A stretch of DNA of 64,000 bases, from the NCBI RefSeq assembly GCF_008312895.1, contig NZ_VSSP01000003.1, positions 290,646 through 354,645 of the forward strand. Direction: 5' to 3'. A program made the translations under genes and the position numbers. The notes under the pieces are model-generated. The model did no database searches. It was not told the DNA's origin and worked only from the letters and a program-made list of their open reading frames with translations. Numbering within the stretch: the stretch's first letter is position 1; each line of letters starts with the position of its first letter. The stretch comes from Luteimonas suaedae (GTDB lineage Bacteria; Pseudomonadota; Gammaproteobacteria; Xanthomonadales; Xanthomonadaceae). Of this stretch, positions 47,639 to 62,101 are shown one piece after another.

Positions 47639-50146
47639 ATGGCCAAGAACCTCCTCATCGTCGAGTCGCCCGCCAAGGCCAAGACGATCAACAAATACCT
47701 CGGCAAGGACTTCCAGGTCCTGGCCTCCTACGGCCATGTCCGCGACCTGGTGCCGAAGGAAGGCGCGGTCGATCCCGAGCACGGCTTCGCCATGCGCTAC
47801 GACCTGATCGAGAAGAACCAGAAGCATGTCGAGGCGATCGCCAAGGCCGCCAAAGGCGCCGAGGGCATCTACCTGGCGACCGACCCGGATCGCGAGGGCG
47901 AAGCGATCAGCTGGCACATCGTCGAGATCCTGAAGGAGCGCGGCCTGCTCAAGGACAAGGCGCTGCACCGCGTGGTGTTCACCGAGATCACGCCGCGCGC
48001 GATCAAGGAGGCGATGACCAAGCCGCGCCAGATCGCCGGCGATCTGGTGGACGCGCAGCAGGCGCGTCGCGCGCTCGACTACCTGGTCGGCTTCAACCTG
48101 TCGCCGGTGCTGTGGCGCAAGGTGCAGCGCGGGCTGTCGGCCGGCCGCGTGCAGTCGCCGGCGCTGCGCATGATCGTCGAGCGCGAGGAGCTGATCGAGG
48201 CCTTCGTCGCCCGCGAGTACTGGTCGATCGAGGCCGAGTGCGCGCACCCCTCGCAGGCCTTCACCGCCAAGCTCACCCGGCTCGACGGCAAGAAGTTCGA
48301 GCAGTTCACCGTCACCGACGGCGATACCGCCGAGGCCGCGCGCAGCCGCATCGTCGCCGCCGCCAACGGCGCCTTGCATGTCACCGACGTCGTCAGCAAG
48401 GAACGCAAGCGCCGCCCGGCGCCGCCGTTCACCACCTCGACCCTGCAGCAGGAGGCCGCGCGCAAACTCGGCTTCACCACCAGCCGCACCATGCGCGTGG
48501 CGCAGAAGCTGTACGAGGGCGTGGCGATCGGCGACGAGGGCACCGTCGGCCTGATCACCTACATGCGTACCGACTCGGTGAACCTGTCGGGCGATGCGCT
48601 GACCGAGATCCGCGACGTCATCGCCCGCGACTTCGGCACGCGCTCGCTGCCGGACAAGCCGAACTTCTACCAGACCAAGTCGAAGAACGCGCAGGAGGCG
48701 CACGAGGCGATCCGCCCGTCGTCGGCGCTGCGCACGCCGGCGCAGGTGGCGCGCCATCTCGACGACGACGGCCGCCGCCTCTACGAGCTGATCTGGAAGC
48801 GCGCAGTCGCCTGCCAGATGGTGCCGGCCACGCTCAACACCGTCTCGGTCGACCTGGCCGCCGGCAGCGAGCACACCTTCCGCGCCAGCGGCACCACGGT
48901 GGTGTTCCCGGGCTTCCTGGCCGTGTACGAGGAAGGCAAGGACCAGAAGGCCGCCGAGGACGAGGACGAGGGCCGCAAGCTGCCGCTGATGAAGACCGGC
49001 GAGCGCGTGCCGCTCGAGCGCATCCACGCCGACCAGCACTTCACCGAGCCGCCGCCGCGCTTCTCCGAAGCGAGCCTGGTCAAGACGCTCGAGGAATACG
49101 GCATCGGCCGTCCGTCGACCTACGCCTCGATCATCCAGACCCTGCAGTTCCGCAAGTACGTGGAACTGGAAAGCCGCCGTTTTCGCCCGACCGATGTCGG
49201 CCGCGCGGTCTCGAATTTCCTCAGCAGCCATTTCACCCGCTACGTCGACTATGACTTCACCGCGAAGCTCGAGGACGAGCTGGACGCGGTCTCGCGCGGC
49301 GAGGAGGAATGGGTGCCGCTGATGCAGCGGTTCTGGGGGCCGTTCAAGGAGCTGGTCGCCGACAAGATCGAGTCGGTCGACCGCAGCCAGGCCACCGGTG
49401 CGCGCGAACTCGGTACCGACCCCAAGACCGGCAAGCCGGTCAGCGTGCGGCTCGGCCGCTACGGGCCGTACGCGGCGATCGGCAGCACCGCCGAGGACGC
49501 CGAGGACAAGCCGAAGTTCGCCTCGCTGCGGCCCGGCCAGAGCATGCACACCATTACTCTCGAGGATGCACTGGAGCTGTTCCTGATGCCGCGCCAGCTG
49601 GGCGAGGACAAGGGCGAGGAGGTCAGCGTCGGCATCGGCCGCTTCGGCCCGTTCGCCAAGCGCGGCAGCGTCTACGCCTCGCTGAAGAAGGAGGACGATC
49701 CCTACACCATCGACCTGGCGCGCGCGGTGTTCCTGATCGAGGAGAAGGAAGAGATCGCCCGCAACCGCATCATCAAGGAATTCCAGGGCAGCGACATCCA
49801 GGTGCTCAACGGCCGCTACGGCCCATACCTGAGCGACGGCAAGCTCAACGGCAAGATCCCCAAGGACCGCGAACCGGCCTCGCTGACGCTGGAAGAGGCG
49901 CAGAAGCTGATGGAGGAAACCGGCAAGCCGGCACGCGGCCGCTTCGGCAAGAAGACGGCCGCGAAGAAGGCGCCGGCGAAGAAGGCCGCGCCCGCGAAGA
50001 AGGTCGCCAAGAAGGCGGCGAAGAAGACCGCGAAGAAAGCCGCCACCAAGAAGACTGCAAAAAAGGCCGCGAAAAAGGCGGCGAAGAAATCCGTGGCCAA
50101 GGCGCCGGTCTCCGTGGCGAGAGACACGGACGACGCGCCGTTCTGA
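47639..50146 (+). CDS. topA: DNA topoisomerase I
   Basis: An 835-residue type IA enzyme that relaxes negative supercoils. The Toprim domain opens LLIVESPAKAKTINKYLG and holds ATDPDREGEAISWH near residue 80. The active-site tyrosine is Tyr ~308 in GLITYMRTDS. EEYGIGRPSTYASIIQTL lies near 485. Instead of the C4 zinc ribbons of E. coli, the C-terminus has repeats of the RLGRYGPY type (near 605, 665 and 720) and then ~70 residues that are almost all lysine, alanine and proline, like histone H1. The repeat type is known in alpha- and some gammaproteobacteria. The tail probably adds non-specific DNA binding. Confidence 0.97.
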   Translation: MAKNLLIVESPAKAKTINKYLGKDFQVLASYGHVRDLVPKEGAVDPEHGFAMRYDLIEKNQKHVEAIAKAAKGAEGIYLATDPDREGEAISWHIVEILKERGLLKDKALHRVVFTEITPRAIKEAMTKPRQIAGDLVDAQQARRALDYLVGFNLSPVLWRKVQRGLSAGRVQSPALRMIVEREELIEAFVAREYWSIEAECAHPSQAFTAKLTRLDGKKFEQFTVTDGDTAEAARSRIVAAANGALHVTDVVSKERKRRPAPPFTTSTLQQEAARKLGFTTSRTMRVAQKLYEGVAIGDEGTVGLITYMRTDSVNLSGDALTEIRDVIARDFGTRSLPDKPNFYQTKSKNAQEAHEAIRPSSALRTPAQVARHLDDDGRRLYELIWKRAVACQMVPATLNTVSVDLAAGSEHTFRASGTTVVFPGFLAVYEEGKDQKAAEDEDEGRKLPLMKTGERVPLERIHADQHFTEPPPRFSEASLVKTLEEYGIGRPSTYASIIQTLQFRKYVELESRRFRPTDVGRAVSNFLSSHFTRYVDYDFTAKLEDELDAVSRGEEEWVPLMQRFWGPFKELVADKIESVDRSQATGARELGTDPKTGKPVSVRLGRYGPYAAIGSTAEDAEDKPKFASLRPGQSMHTITLEDALELFLMPRQLGEDKGEEVSVGIGRFGPFAKRGSVYASLKKEDDPYTIDLARAVFLIEEKEEIARNRIIKEFQGSDIQVLNGRYGPYLSDGKLNGKIPKDREPASLTLEEAQKLMEETGKPARGRFGKKTAAKKAPAKKAAPAKKVAKKAAKKTAKKAATKKTAKKAAKKAAKKSVAKAPVSVARDTDDAPF

Positions 50147-50170
50147 CGAGCGGCATCCGCACACGCCCCC

Positions 50171-50313
50171 GTAGGAGCGCGCCACGCGCGCGATGCCGCG
50201 GGCATTTCACCGCCCGTAGATTCCGGTGACCCACGCGCCTGCCGGCCCGGAATCGCGGCATCCACCGGATCCTGCCGGCACCCGCGGCATCGCGCGCGTG
50301 GCGCGCTCCTACG
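50171..50313. repeat. REP pair, GTAGGAGCGCGCCAYGCGCGCGAT family
   Basis: A direct arm at 50171-50203 and inverted arm at 50281-50313 in the topA-tsaC gap. Each arm is a hairpin (GCGCGCCACGCGCGC) with the GTAGGAG head. Relatives are at 51074-51220, 57668-57775 and 61802-62040. Confidence 0.88.
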
Positions 50314-50382
50314 AAGACGCATCCACCAGGCTCGTCGAGGGCACAACGCCGGAATGGCAGCCGGCATCGTAAGCTTCGCAGC

Positions 50383-50949
50383 ATGCCGACCCGGGACCCC
50401 CAGGACATCGCCGAAGCCGTCGCCGCCGTGCGCGGCGGCGGGGTGGTCGCCTACCCGACCGAGGCGGTCTGGGGGCTGGGCTGCGATCCGCGCGACGAAA
50501 CCGCGACCCTGCGCCTGCTGGCGCTGAAGCGGCGGGCGGTCGACAAGGGGCTGATCCTGGTCGCCGCGACCCGTGCGCAGCTGGACCCGTTCGTCGACTG
50601 GGATGTGCTGGCGAACACGCGCCGCGACGTGGTCTGCGCCAGCTGGCCCGGACCGCACACCTGGATCGTGCCGGCACGTGCGGACACACCCGCGTGGATC
50701 CGCGGCGCGCACGCCGGCGTCGCGGTGCGCGTCAGCGCGCATGCCGGCGTCTTGGCGCTCTGCAACGCCTTCGGCGGCGCGATCGTCTCCACCAGCGCGA
50801 ACGTGGCCGGTATGCCGGCGCCGCGCACGCTGGCCGAGCTCGATCCGGCGATCCGCGCCGGCGTCGATGCCGTCGTCGCCGGCGAGACTGCCGGCCTGGA
50901 ACGGCCCACGGCCATCCGCGATGCGGGCAGCGGCGAGGTCTTGCGCTGA
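50383..50949 (+). CDS. tsaC: Threonylcarbamoyl-AMP synthase
   Basis: A 188-residue YrdC-domain enzyme that makes threonylcarbamoyl-AMP for the t6A37 tRNA modification. GGVVAYPTEAVWGLGCDP near residue 22, LALKRRAVDKGLILVA near 45, SWPGPHTWIVPA near 85, VAVRVSAH near 105 and GAIVSTSANVAG near 125 are the conserved substrate- and ATP-binding blocks. The length (about 190) is that of the short TsaC form without the Sua5 domain. It follows topA in the conserved cluster, separated by a REP pair. Confidence 0.95.
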   Translation: MPTRDPQDIAEAVAAVRGGGVVAYPTEAVWGLGCDPRDETATLRLLALKRRAVDKGLILVAATRAQLDPFVDWDVLANTRRDVVCASWPGPHTWIVPARADTPAWIRGAHAGVAVRVSAHAGVLALCNAFGGAIVSTSANVAGMPAPRTLAELDPAIRAGVDAVVAGETAGLERPTAIRDAGSGEVLR

Positions 50950-51073
50950 AACCCTGAATGCCGCGCCGCATCCGCTCGCGGGGAGGTGCCTCAAACCCGT
51001 GGTCTGCAAGGCGGGTTCCCCGGTTGCGGGCGAAGGCCGCAGCAATGGATCGGCGCAAACGACGCAACGCTTT

Positions 51074-51220
51074 CGTAGGAGCGCGCCATGCGCGCGATAC
51101 CGCGGGTGTCTCCGGTCCCGGTCATCGTCGGCCCCGCCACGAACCGGAAGGCGCGCCGGTGGGCGGAGTTCGCATGGCGGCGCAATACCCGCGGCATCGC
51201 GCGCATGGCGCGCTCCTACG
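51074..51220. repeat. REP pair, GTAGGAGCGCGCCAYGCGCGCGAT family
   Basis: A direct arm begins CGTAGGAGCGCGCCATGCG at 51074. The inverted arm ends CATGGCGCGCTCCTACG at 51220. About 80 bases lie between. Confidence 0.88.
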
Positions 51221-51294
51221 GAAACCACGCCCCGCGAGCCCTTCTGCGCCGGACCATAGTTGCGCGTGCAACGGATTTTTCGTGCAGTCACACG

Positions 51295-51323
51295 TTGCCG
51301 CACTGCACAAACTGTGATCTATT
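51295..51323 (+). promoter_or_regulatory. Possible sigma-70 promoter of gltB
   Basis: TTGCCG and TCTATT are separated by exactly 17 bases, about 90 bases before the gltB start. Each matches four of six consensus positions. The local sequence is less G/C-rich than its surroundings. Confidence 0.4.
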
Positions 51324-51410
51324 CGGGAGTCCGCGGATGCGTCGCGACGGCAGGAAGGCCGCAGCCACGATCCCCGCGGCTCCCTCCACCCACGGTCACG
51401 GCAACACACG

Positions 51411-56006
<4,596 letters not shown>

Positions 56007-56010
56007 TGGA

Positions 56011-57633
<1,623 letters not shown>

Positions 57634-57667
57634 CCGCCTTGCCGTCCCGTCACCCTGGCCGCTGTTC

Positions 57668-57775
57668 CGTAGGAGCGCGCCATGCGCGCGATGCCGGCAT
57701 GGCCGGACGCGCCTGGAATCGCCGCCGATCCGGTCGGAGCCTCCCGCGGTTTCGCGGCCATGGGCCGCTCCTACG
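57668..57775. repeat. REP pair, GTAGGAGCGCGCCATGCGCGCGAT family
   Basis: A direct arm at 57668-57697 and a diverged inverted arm (GCGGCCATGGGCCGCTCCTACG) ending at 57775, in the gap after gltD. Confidence 0.82.
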
Positions 57776-57881
57776 AGGCGAGAAGAGCGCCTCGGCGCGT
57801 CACAGGGCAGCCTGAACCTATCCCTGCCTGAAAGCGGATCCGCGCCTACCGCCGGGCGGCCAGCAGGGGCATGATGTCGGC

Positions 57882-58646
57882 ATGCGCGCCTGGATGCTCC
57901 CGCTGTCGGCCCTGCTCGCCTGCACCGCCGCGGTGGCGCAGGCGCCCGAGAACGACACGGACGACGTCGTCATCTACCGCTGCACCGACGCGGACGGCGG
58001 CCTGACCCTGCGCGACACGCCCTGCGACGATACCCAGGCCCAGCAGACCCGCACCATGCTGCGTCCGCAGGACGCGCCGCCGCGCGCACCGGCGCCCGCG
58101 CCAGAACCCGCGCCGGCGCCCGCCGCGGACCAGCCGCAGGTGGTCGTGGTCAGCGCCCCGCAGCCGATGTACGAATGCATCACCCCCGACGGCGACCGCT
58201 ACACCAGCGACACCGGCGACGGTAATCCGCGCTGGGTGCCGCTGTGGACACTCGGCTATCCAGTCGGCGGCGGCTATCGCCGCCCCGCGCGGCCGAGCGC
58301 CCAGCGCGGCATCACCTTCGTCGACGACCGGATGCGCATGCCTCCGCCGGCGAACATCAGCATCCCGCCGGCGTACGATCGTCCGCAGCCGTCGCCCGGC
58401 GTCCTGCACGGTCACCCGAACCGGCCCCGTCCCCATCCTCCCGGCTACGGCTACGGCGGCGGCGGCACCTGGATCCGCGACGAATGCACGCGCCTGCCGC
58501 AGGGCGAAGTCTGCGATCGCCTGCGCGACCGCCGCCAGGAGATCCGCCGGCGCATCTTCAACGCCCAGGAAAGCGAACGCAATACACTGCGCGGCGAGGA
58601 GCGCGCGATCAGCGCACGCCTGGCCAACGATTGCGGAATCCGATGA
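57882..58646 (+). CDS. Exported DUF4124-like protein, first of a tandem pair
   Basis: A 254-residue protein with a signal peptide (MRAWMLPLSALLACTAAVAQ). The first mature domain VIYRCTDADGGLTLRDTPCDD (residues ~30-50) is a DUF4124-like unit with two cysteines. A long proline/alanine linker follows (APAPAPEPAPAPA). A second cysteine region starts YECITPDGDRYTSDTGDGNPRWVP near 103, and a Pro/Gly-rich stretch leads to a helical end with CTRLPQGEVCDRLRDRRQEIRRR. It is probably periplasmic and disulphide-bonded. The next gene overlaps by four bases and encodes a paralogue. Confidence 0.8.
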   Translation: MRAWMLPLSALLACTAAVAQAPENDTDDVVIYRCTDADGGLTLRDTPCDDTQAQQTRTMLRPQDAPPRAPAPAPEPAPAPAADQPQVVVVSAPQPMYECITPDGDRYTSDTGDGNPRWVPLWTLGYPVGGGYRRPARPSAQRGITFVDDRMRMPPPANISIPPAYDRPQPSPGVLHGHPNRPRPHPPGYGYGGGGTWIRDECTRLPQGEVCDRLRDRRQEIRRRIFNAQESERNTLRGEERAISARLANDCGIR

Positions 58647-59269
58647 TGCGGCACGCCTTGCTCTGCGCCGCGCTGCTGCTCGCGGCGCCGGCAATCGCGC
58701 AGAAGAACGAGATGGTGATCTACCACTGTACCGATGCCGCTGGCGCGGTCACCGTGCAGAACGATACGCCCTGTCCGGCCGGCAGCACCCAGAAGACGCG
58801 CGTGATCGACCCGCCGCCGCCGCTGCCTGCCTACGTGCCAATGACGCCGCCGCCGAGCGCGTCGCCGCTGACTCCGATCACGCGCGTGACAAGGGATAAC
58901 GGCTTCGATCCAGCCACGCTGGTGATCGATCTCGAACTGCAGCCACCGCCGCCGCTGTTCCTGTGCACGACCTACGAGCAGACCCGTTATTACACCGAGG
59001 ACAGCGAGCCTGCGTCGCGCTGCCAACCCATGGCCACCGTCGGCATCGGCGGCCTGCAGGGCCTGGGCGCGGGCGCGGCCTGCGAGCGCGTCACCGACGT
59101 CTGCGAGCCGGTCCCGGACGAGGCGCTCTGCAACGCCTGGGACACGCGCGTGCGCGAGGCGGAATTCCGCTGGAAGTTCGCCGGCGGCCACTACGCCACC
59201 GAGGACCGACGCGCGGAGTACGAAGCGCTGGCGCGAATGCGCGACACCAGCACCTGCGCCGCGGAATGA
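58643..59269 (+). CDS. Exported DUF4124-like protein, second of a tandem pair
   Basis: A 208-residue paralogue of the preceding protein. It has a signal peptide (MMRHALLCAALLLAAPAIAQ), then MVIYHCTDAAGAVTVQNDTPCPAG, the same two-cysteine unit, a proline linker, and LFLCTTYEQTRYYTEDSEPASRCQP in the place of the partner's second unit. The C-terminal helix region CNAWDTRVREAEFRWKF differs. The start overlaps the partner's stop (ATGA). The function is unknown; the shared order of domains shows gene duplication. Confidence 0.8.
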   Translation: MMRHALLCAALLLAAPAIAQKNEMVIYHCTDAAGAVTVQNDTPCPAGSTQKTRVIDPPPPLPAYVPMTPPPSASPLTPITRVTRDNGFDPATLVIDLELQPPPPLFLCTTYEQTRYYTEDSEPASRCQPMATVGIGGLQGLGAGAACERVTDVCEPVPDEALCNAWDTRVREAEFRWKFAGGHYATEDRRAEYEALARMRDTSTCAAE

Positions 59270-59273
59270 CCGC

Positions 59274-59353
59274 GTGGGAGTGGCGGCGGCATGCTGCTGC
59301 CGGGAAGTCGTGACCCGGCTTTGGCGGCGTCGCGACTTCCATCGCTCCCACAA
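59274..59353. repeat. REP-like pair, GTGGGAGTGGCGGCGGCATG family
   Basis: A direct arm from 59274 (GTGGGAGTGGCGGCGGCATG) and inverted arm ending CGACTTCCATCGCTCCCACA at 59352. They sit five bases after the stop of the second DUF4124 gene. Confidence 0.85.
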
Positions 59354-59531
59354 TGGCAGCCACGGGCGAGGCATCGCTCTGGTCGATCTCGGGGTAAGCG
59401 ATCCGGGGCCGCACGACCGGACCAAGGGTGCGCTCCAAACCGTGCAGCAGAACGATGCATCCGGCGTGGGACCGGTGCGGCGGAGCCCGGCCGCCTACAA
59501 TGGGCCTTCTTCCGACCGGCATCCGCCCGCC

Positions 59532-60077
59532 ATGGCTCCCAATTCCACCGTGGTCAAAGCCGAGCTGCAGGTCAGCGACATGGACCGGCACTACTACGCC
59601 ACCCACAACCTCACCCTCGCCCAGCATCCGTCGGAAACCGACCTGCGGCTGATGGTGCGGCTGGTCGCGTTCGCGCTGTACGCCGACGAGCGCCTGGAGT
59701 TCGGCCGCGGCCTGAGCGACGAGGACCAGCCGGCGCTGTGCCGGCGCAGCTACGGCGGCGAGATCGAACTGTGGATCGACGTCGGCCAGCCCGACGAGAC
59801 CCGGATCAAGAAGGCCTGCGCCCGCGCTGACCAGGTGGTGGTGATCAACTACGGCGGCCGCGCCGCCGACATCTGGTGGGAGAAGATCGCCAGTTCGCTG
59901 ACCCGGCTGAAGAACCTCACCGTGCTGGCCATTCCCGAGGACGTGGTCGAGGCGCTGCCCGGCATCGGCGAGCGCGGCATGCGCCTGAACGCGCTGATCC
60001 AGGACGGCGAACTGCAGCTGATGGGCGAACGCGGCAGTCTCGCGCTGCGCCCGGTCGAGCGGATGGCGCCGCGGTAA
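59532..60077 (+). CDS. yaeQ: YaeQ family protein
   Basis: A 181-residue cytosolic protein. The family signature is clear: the N-terminal strand KAELQVSDMDRHYYATHNLTLAQHPSETDLRLMVRLVAFAL, the RSYGGEIELWIDVGQPDETRIKKACARADQV block near residue 77, and YGGRAADIWWEKI near 105. The fold is PD-(D/E)xK nuclease-like with unusual active-site placement. An anti-termination role once proposed for E. coli YaeQ is not well supported. The ATG at 59532 matches family starts; the longer frame from 59274 crosses the REP element. Confidence 0.92.
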   Translation: MAPNSTVVKAELQVSDMDRHYYATHNLTLAQHPSETDLRLMVRLVAFALYADERLEFGRGLSDEDQPALCRRSYGGEIELWIDVGQPDETRIKKACARADQVVVINYGGRAADIWWEKIASSLTRLKNLTVLAIPEDVVEALPGIGERGMRLNALIQDGELQLMGERGSLALRPVERMAPR

Positions 60078-60134
60078 CCTCGTCGCCCGACCGGCGGCAA
60101 CGCGCGACCAGGCGCCTTCGCAAACGGCTTCGCG

Positions 60135-60587
60135 TCAATCCCGGGGCGTGGAGACGCGTGTTGCGTGGCTTGCCGCCAGCAGCCATCGGCCGTCGCGATA
60201 CACCCAGGTGTCGGTGAACTGGAAATCCGCCGCGAACGGCTCGCCGCCCGCCTTGCCTTCGACCGAAGTGATGCCGGTGACCACCGCGGCGTCGCCATAC
60301 AGGTGGAAGACCTGGTCGCGGTTGCGGAACACATCGTAGGCCGGCTCGCCGCTTTCGACCTCGGCGATGGTCTGCGCGCGGTCGGCGGGAATGCCGTTGG
60401 ACCCGGTCAGGACGAAACGCTCGTCCAGCCATGCGCGCAGGGTATCGGCGTCGCGGTTCTCGAAGGCTTCGCTCAGCGCCGCTTCGGCCTCGAGGATGTC
60501 GCGTCGGTCCTGGGCAGCATCGCGCGCCAGGGCCGGCAACGCCGTGGCGGCCAGCGCCGCGGCAACGCACCAGTGGAAGGCTTTCAT
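60135..60587 (-). CDS. Exported DUF4440 (NTF2-like) protein
   Basis: A 150-residue protein with a signal peptide (MKAFHWCVAAALAATALPALA). The mature domain has the DUF4440 pattern: ILEAEAALSEAFENRDADTLRAWLDERFVLTGSNG, then ESGEPAYDVFRNRDQVFHLYGDAAVVTGITSVEG and FTDTWVYRDGRWLLAASHATRV. Its role is not known; it may bind a small molecule in the periplasm. An AGGAGA seven bases before the ATG at 60587 decides the start over 60614. The fragment at 24825 belongs to the same superfamily. Confidence 0.85.
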   Translation of the reverse strand: MKAFHWCVAAALAATALPALARDAAQDRRDILEAEAALSEAFENRDADTLRAWLDERFVLTGSNGIPADRAQTIAEVESGEPAYDVFRNRDQVFHLYGDAAVVTGITSVEGKAGGEPFAADFQFTDTWVYRDGRWLLAASHATRVSTPRD

Positions 60588-60644
60588 GGACTCTCCTGAT
60601 GGATGGCGCCGCACCGGCGCCGGATTGCTTGCCTGCGGCGGCGG

Positions 60645-61421
60645 CTAGAACCCGTAGCGCAGGAAGCCGCCGTCCACCGCGATGCATTCGCCGGTGATGT
60701 AGGCCGCCGCCGGCAGGCACAGGAACGCGACCGCGGCGGCGACCTCCTCGGGTTCGCCGATGCGGCCCATCGGCGTACGCAGCAGCACCTCGTCCAGGTA
60801 GTCGGGATCGGCCAGCTTGTCGGAGGTGCGGCGGGTGCGGATGTACCAGGGCGCCACCGAGTTCACGCGCACGCCGTCCTCGGCCCATTCCACGGCGAGG
60901 TTGCGGGTCATCTGGTGCATGGCCGCCTTGCTCATGCCGTAGGGCGCGCCGGAACGCACATGGGTGAGCCCGGACACGCTGCCGACGTTGACGATGCACG
61001 AACCCGGATGCTGGGTGAGCAGCGGGAAGGCGTAGCGCGACAGCTCGAAGGCACTGAACAGATTGACCTCGAAAATTTCGCGCCACTCGTCCTCGGTGTA
61101 GTCGGCGGCCGCGCGGGTGAGGTTGCCGCCGGCATTGTTGACCAGGATGTTGAGGCCGTCGCCCTGGTCCTCGATCCAGTCGAGCACCTCGCGGCGCTGG
61201 TCCTCGTCGGCGACATCGCCGACCAGCGCCCGCACCTCGCCGTCCGGGAATTCGTCGATCAGCTCGTCACGGGCCGACTCGAGCGCGTTGCCGTCGCGGG
61301 CCACGATCAGCACGCGGGCACCGAAACCGAGCAGTTCGCGCGCGACCGCCCGGCCGATGCCGGCACTGCCGCCGGTCACCAGGGCGAGTTGTCCGTCGAG
61401 ACGCCAGCGATGCGGATCCAT
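60645..61421 (-). CDS. SDR family oxidoreductase (tropinone-reductase-like)
   Basis: A 258-residue classical short-chain dehydrogenase. The cofactor loop is [10 protein letters not shown] near residue 16, with VARDG after the second strand, LVNNAGGN near 93, the catalytic serine in VGSVSGL near 143, and YGMSKAA near 157. The ending [16 protein letters not shown] is standard. It resembles plant and bacterial tropinone-reductase-like SDRs; the substrate is unknown. The ATG at 61421 gives the correct N-terminus. It lies 57 bases upstream of the DUF4440 gene in the same direction and may be co-transcribed with it. Confidence 0.9.
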   Translation of the reverse strand: MDPHRWRLDGQLALVTGGSAGIGRAVARELLGFGARVLIVARDGNALESARDELIDEFPDGEVRALVGDVADEDQRREVLDWIEDQGDGLNILVNNAGGNLTRAAADYTEDEWREIFEVNLFSAFELSRYAFPLLTQHPGSCIVNVGSVSGLTHVRSGAPYGMSKAAMHQMTRNLAVEWAEDGVRVNSVAPWYIRTRRTSDKLADPDYLDEVLLRTPMGRIGEPEEVAAAVAFLCLPAAAYITGECIAVDGGFLRYGF

Positions 61422-61480
61422 GGTCGGCCCTGCCTGTGCACTGGGCGTAGGATAACGCCGGTCCACACCGGAGAACGGTC

Positions 61481-61699
61481 ATGCCGAACCGCACCGCATT
61501 CGCGTTGTCGCTCGCATCCCTGGTCCTGGCCGGCACCGCCTGTTCGCCGCCCGAGCAACCCCCCGAACTGCCGCCGGAGCCGCAGGCCACGCAGCTGCGC
61601 GACGCGATGCAGGCACCGCTGGACAAGGCGCGCGCGGTGGAGGACGCGGTACGCGAGGCCGACGAGCGACGCCGGGCGCAGCTGGACGCGGAGGAGTGA
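61481..61699 (+). CDS. Small lipoprotein
   Basis: A 72-residue protein with a lipoprotein signal: a basic start, FALSLASLVLAGTAC with the lipobox LAGTAC and Cys ~21. The mature part is proline/glutamate-rich and then a charged helix (DKARAVEDAVREADERRRAQLDAEE), probably a short coiled coil. CCGGAGAACGGTC precedes the ATG. The function is unknown. It is divergent from the dehydrogenase. Confidence 0.78.
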   Translation: MPNRTAFALSLASLVLAGTACSPPEQPPELPPEPQATQLRDAMQAPLDKARAVEDAVREADERRRAQLDAEE

Positions 61700-62101
61700 C
61701 GCGCGGCCGTGCGTCGTTCTGCTGATCGTACGCCGCGGCCCCTGTATTGACGTCGTGCGCGGCGGCCCCTGTATTCTGGCGGTGCCGGCACGTTGTGCGG
61801 CGCCGGCATCGCGCGCATGGCGCGCTCCTACGAAGCGCCGTGGATATCCTTCGCGCAACCTGGGCCGGTATCCCTCGTAGGAGCGCGTCATACGCGCGAT
61901 GCCCCCGAAGCTTGTCGTCCCGCACCTTTTGCAATCCCACGCGGCCACGGCCGTCGCCCGCGTGGAATGCGATCACCGGATTCCGACGATGCCGGCATGC
62001 CGTGCGGCGCCGGCATCGCGCGCATGGCGCGCTCCTACGAAATGCGACGATCACGCCCTCCCTGCTGCTGGCGCGGGAAGGAGGGCGCGATCCGGACCCG
62101 G
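61700..62101. other. Repeat-filled gap before the DUF11 gene
   Basis: 402 bases with no credible gene. GCGGCCCCTGTATT occurs twice near 61738 and 61766. Three REP arms lie from 61802 to 62040. Confidence 0.7.
61802..62040. repeat. Cluster of three REP arms, GTAGGAGCGCGCC family
   Basis: An inverted arm at 61802-61832, direct arm at 61876-61903 and inverted arm at 62011-62040. The two inverted arms share a longer left flank (GCGGCGCCGGCATCGCGCG), suggesting duplication of one unit. Confidence 0.85.

Larger units (their letters stand above)
50950..51410. other. Gap between tsaC and gltB
   Basis: 461 bases with a REP pair (51074-51220) on the left and the probable gltB promoter on the right. 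No gene was accepted. Confidence 0.65.

Noticed and set aside
46829..50185. 1118-codon minus-strand frame opposite topA
   Set aside because: Antisense to topA and the GYF_2 gene with no recognisable domain.
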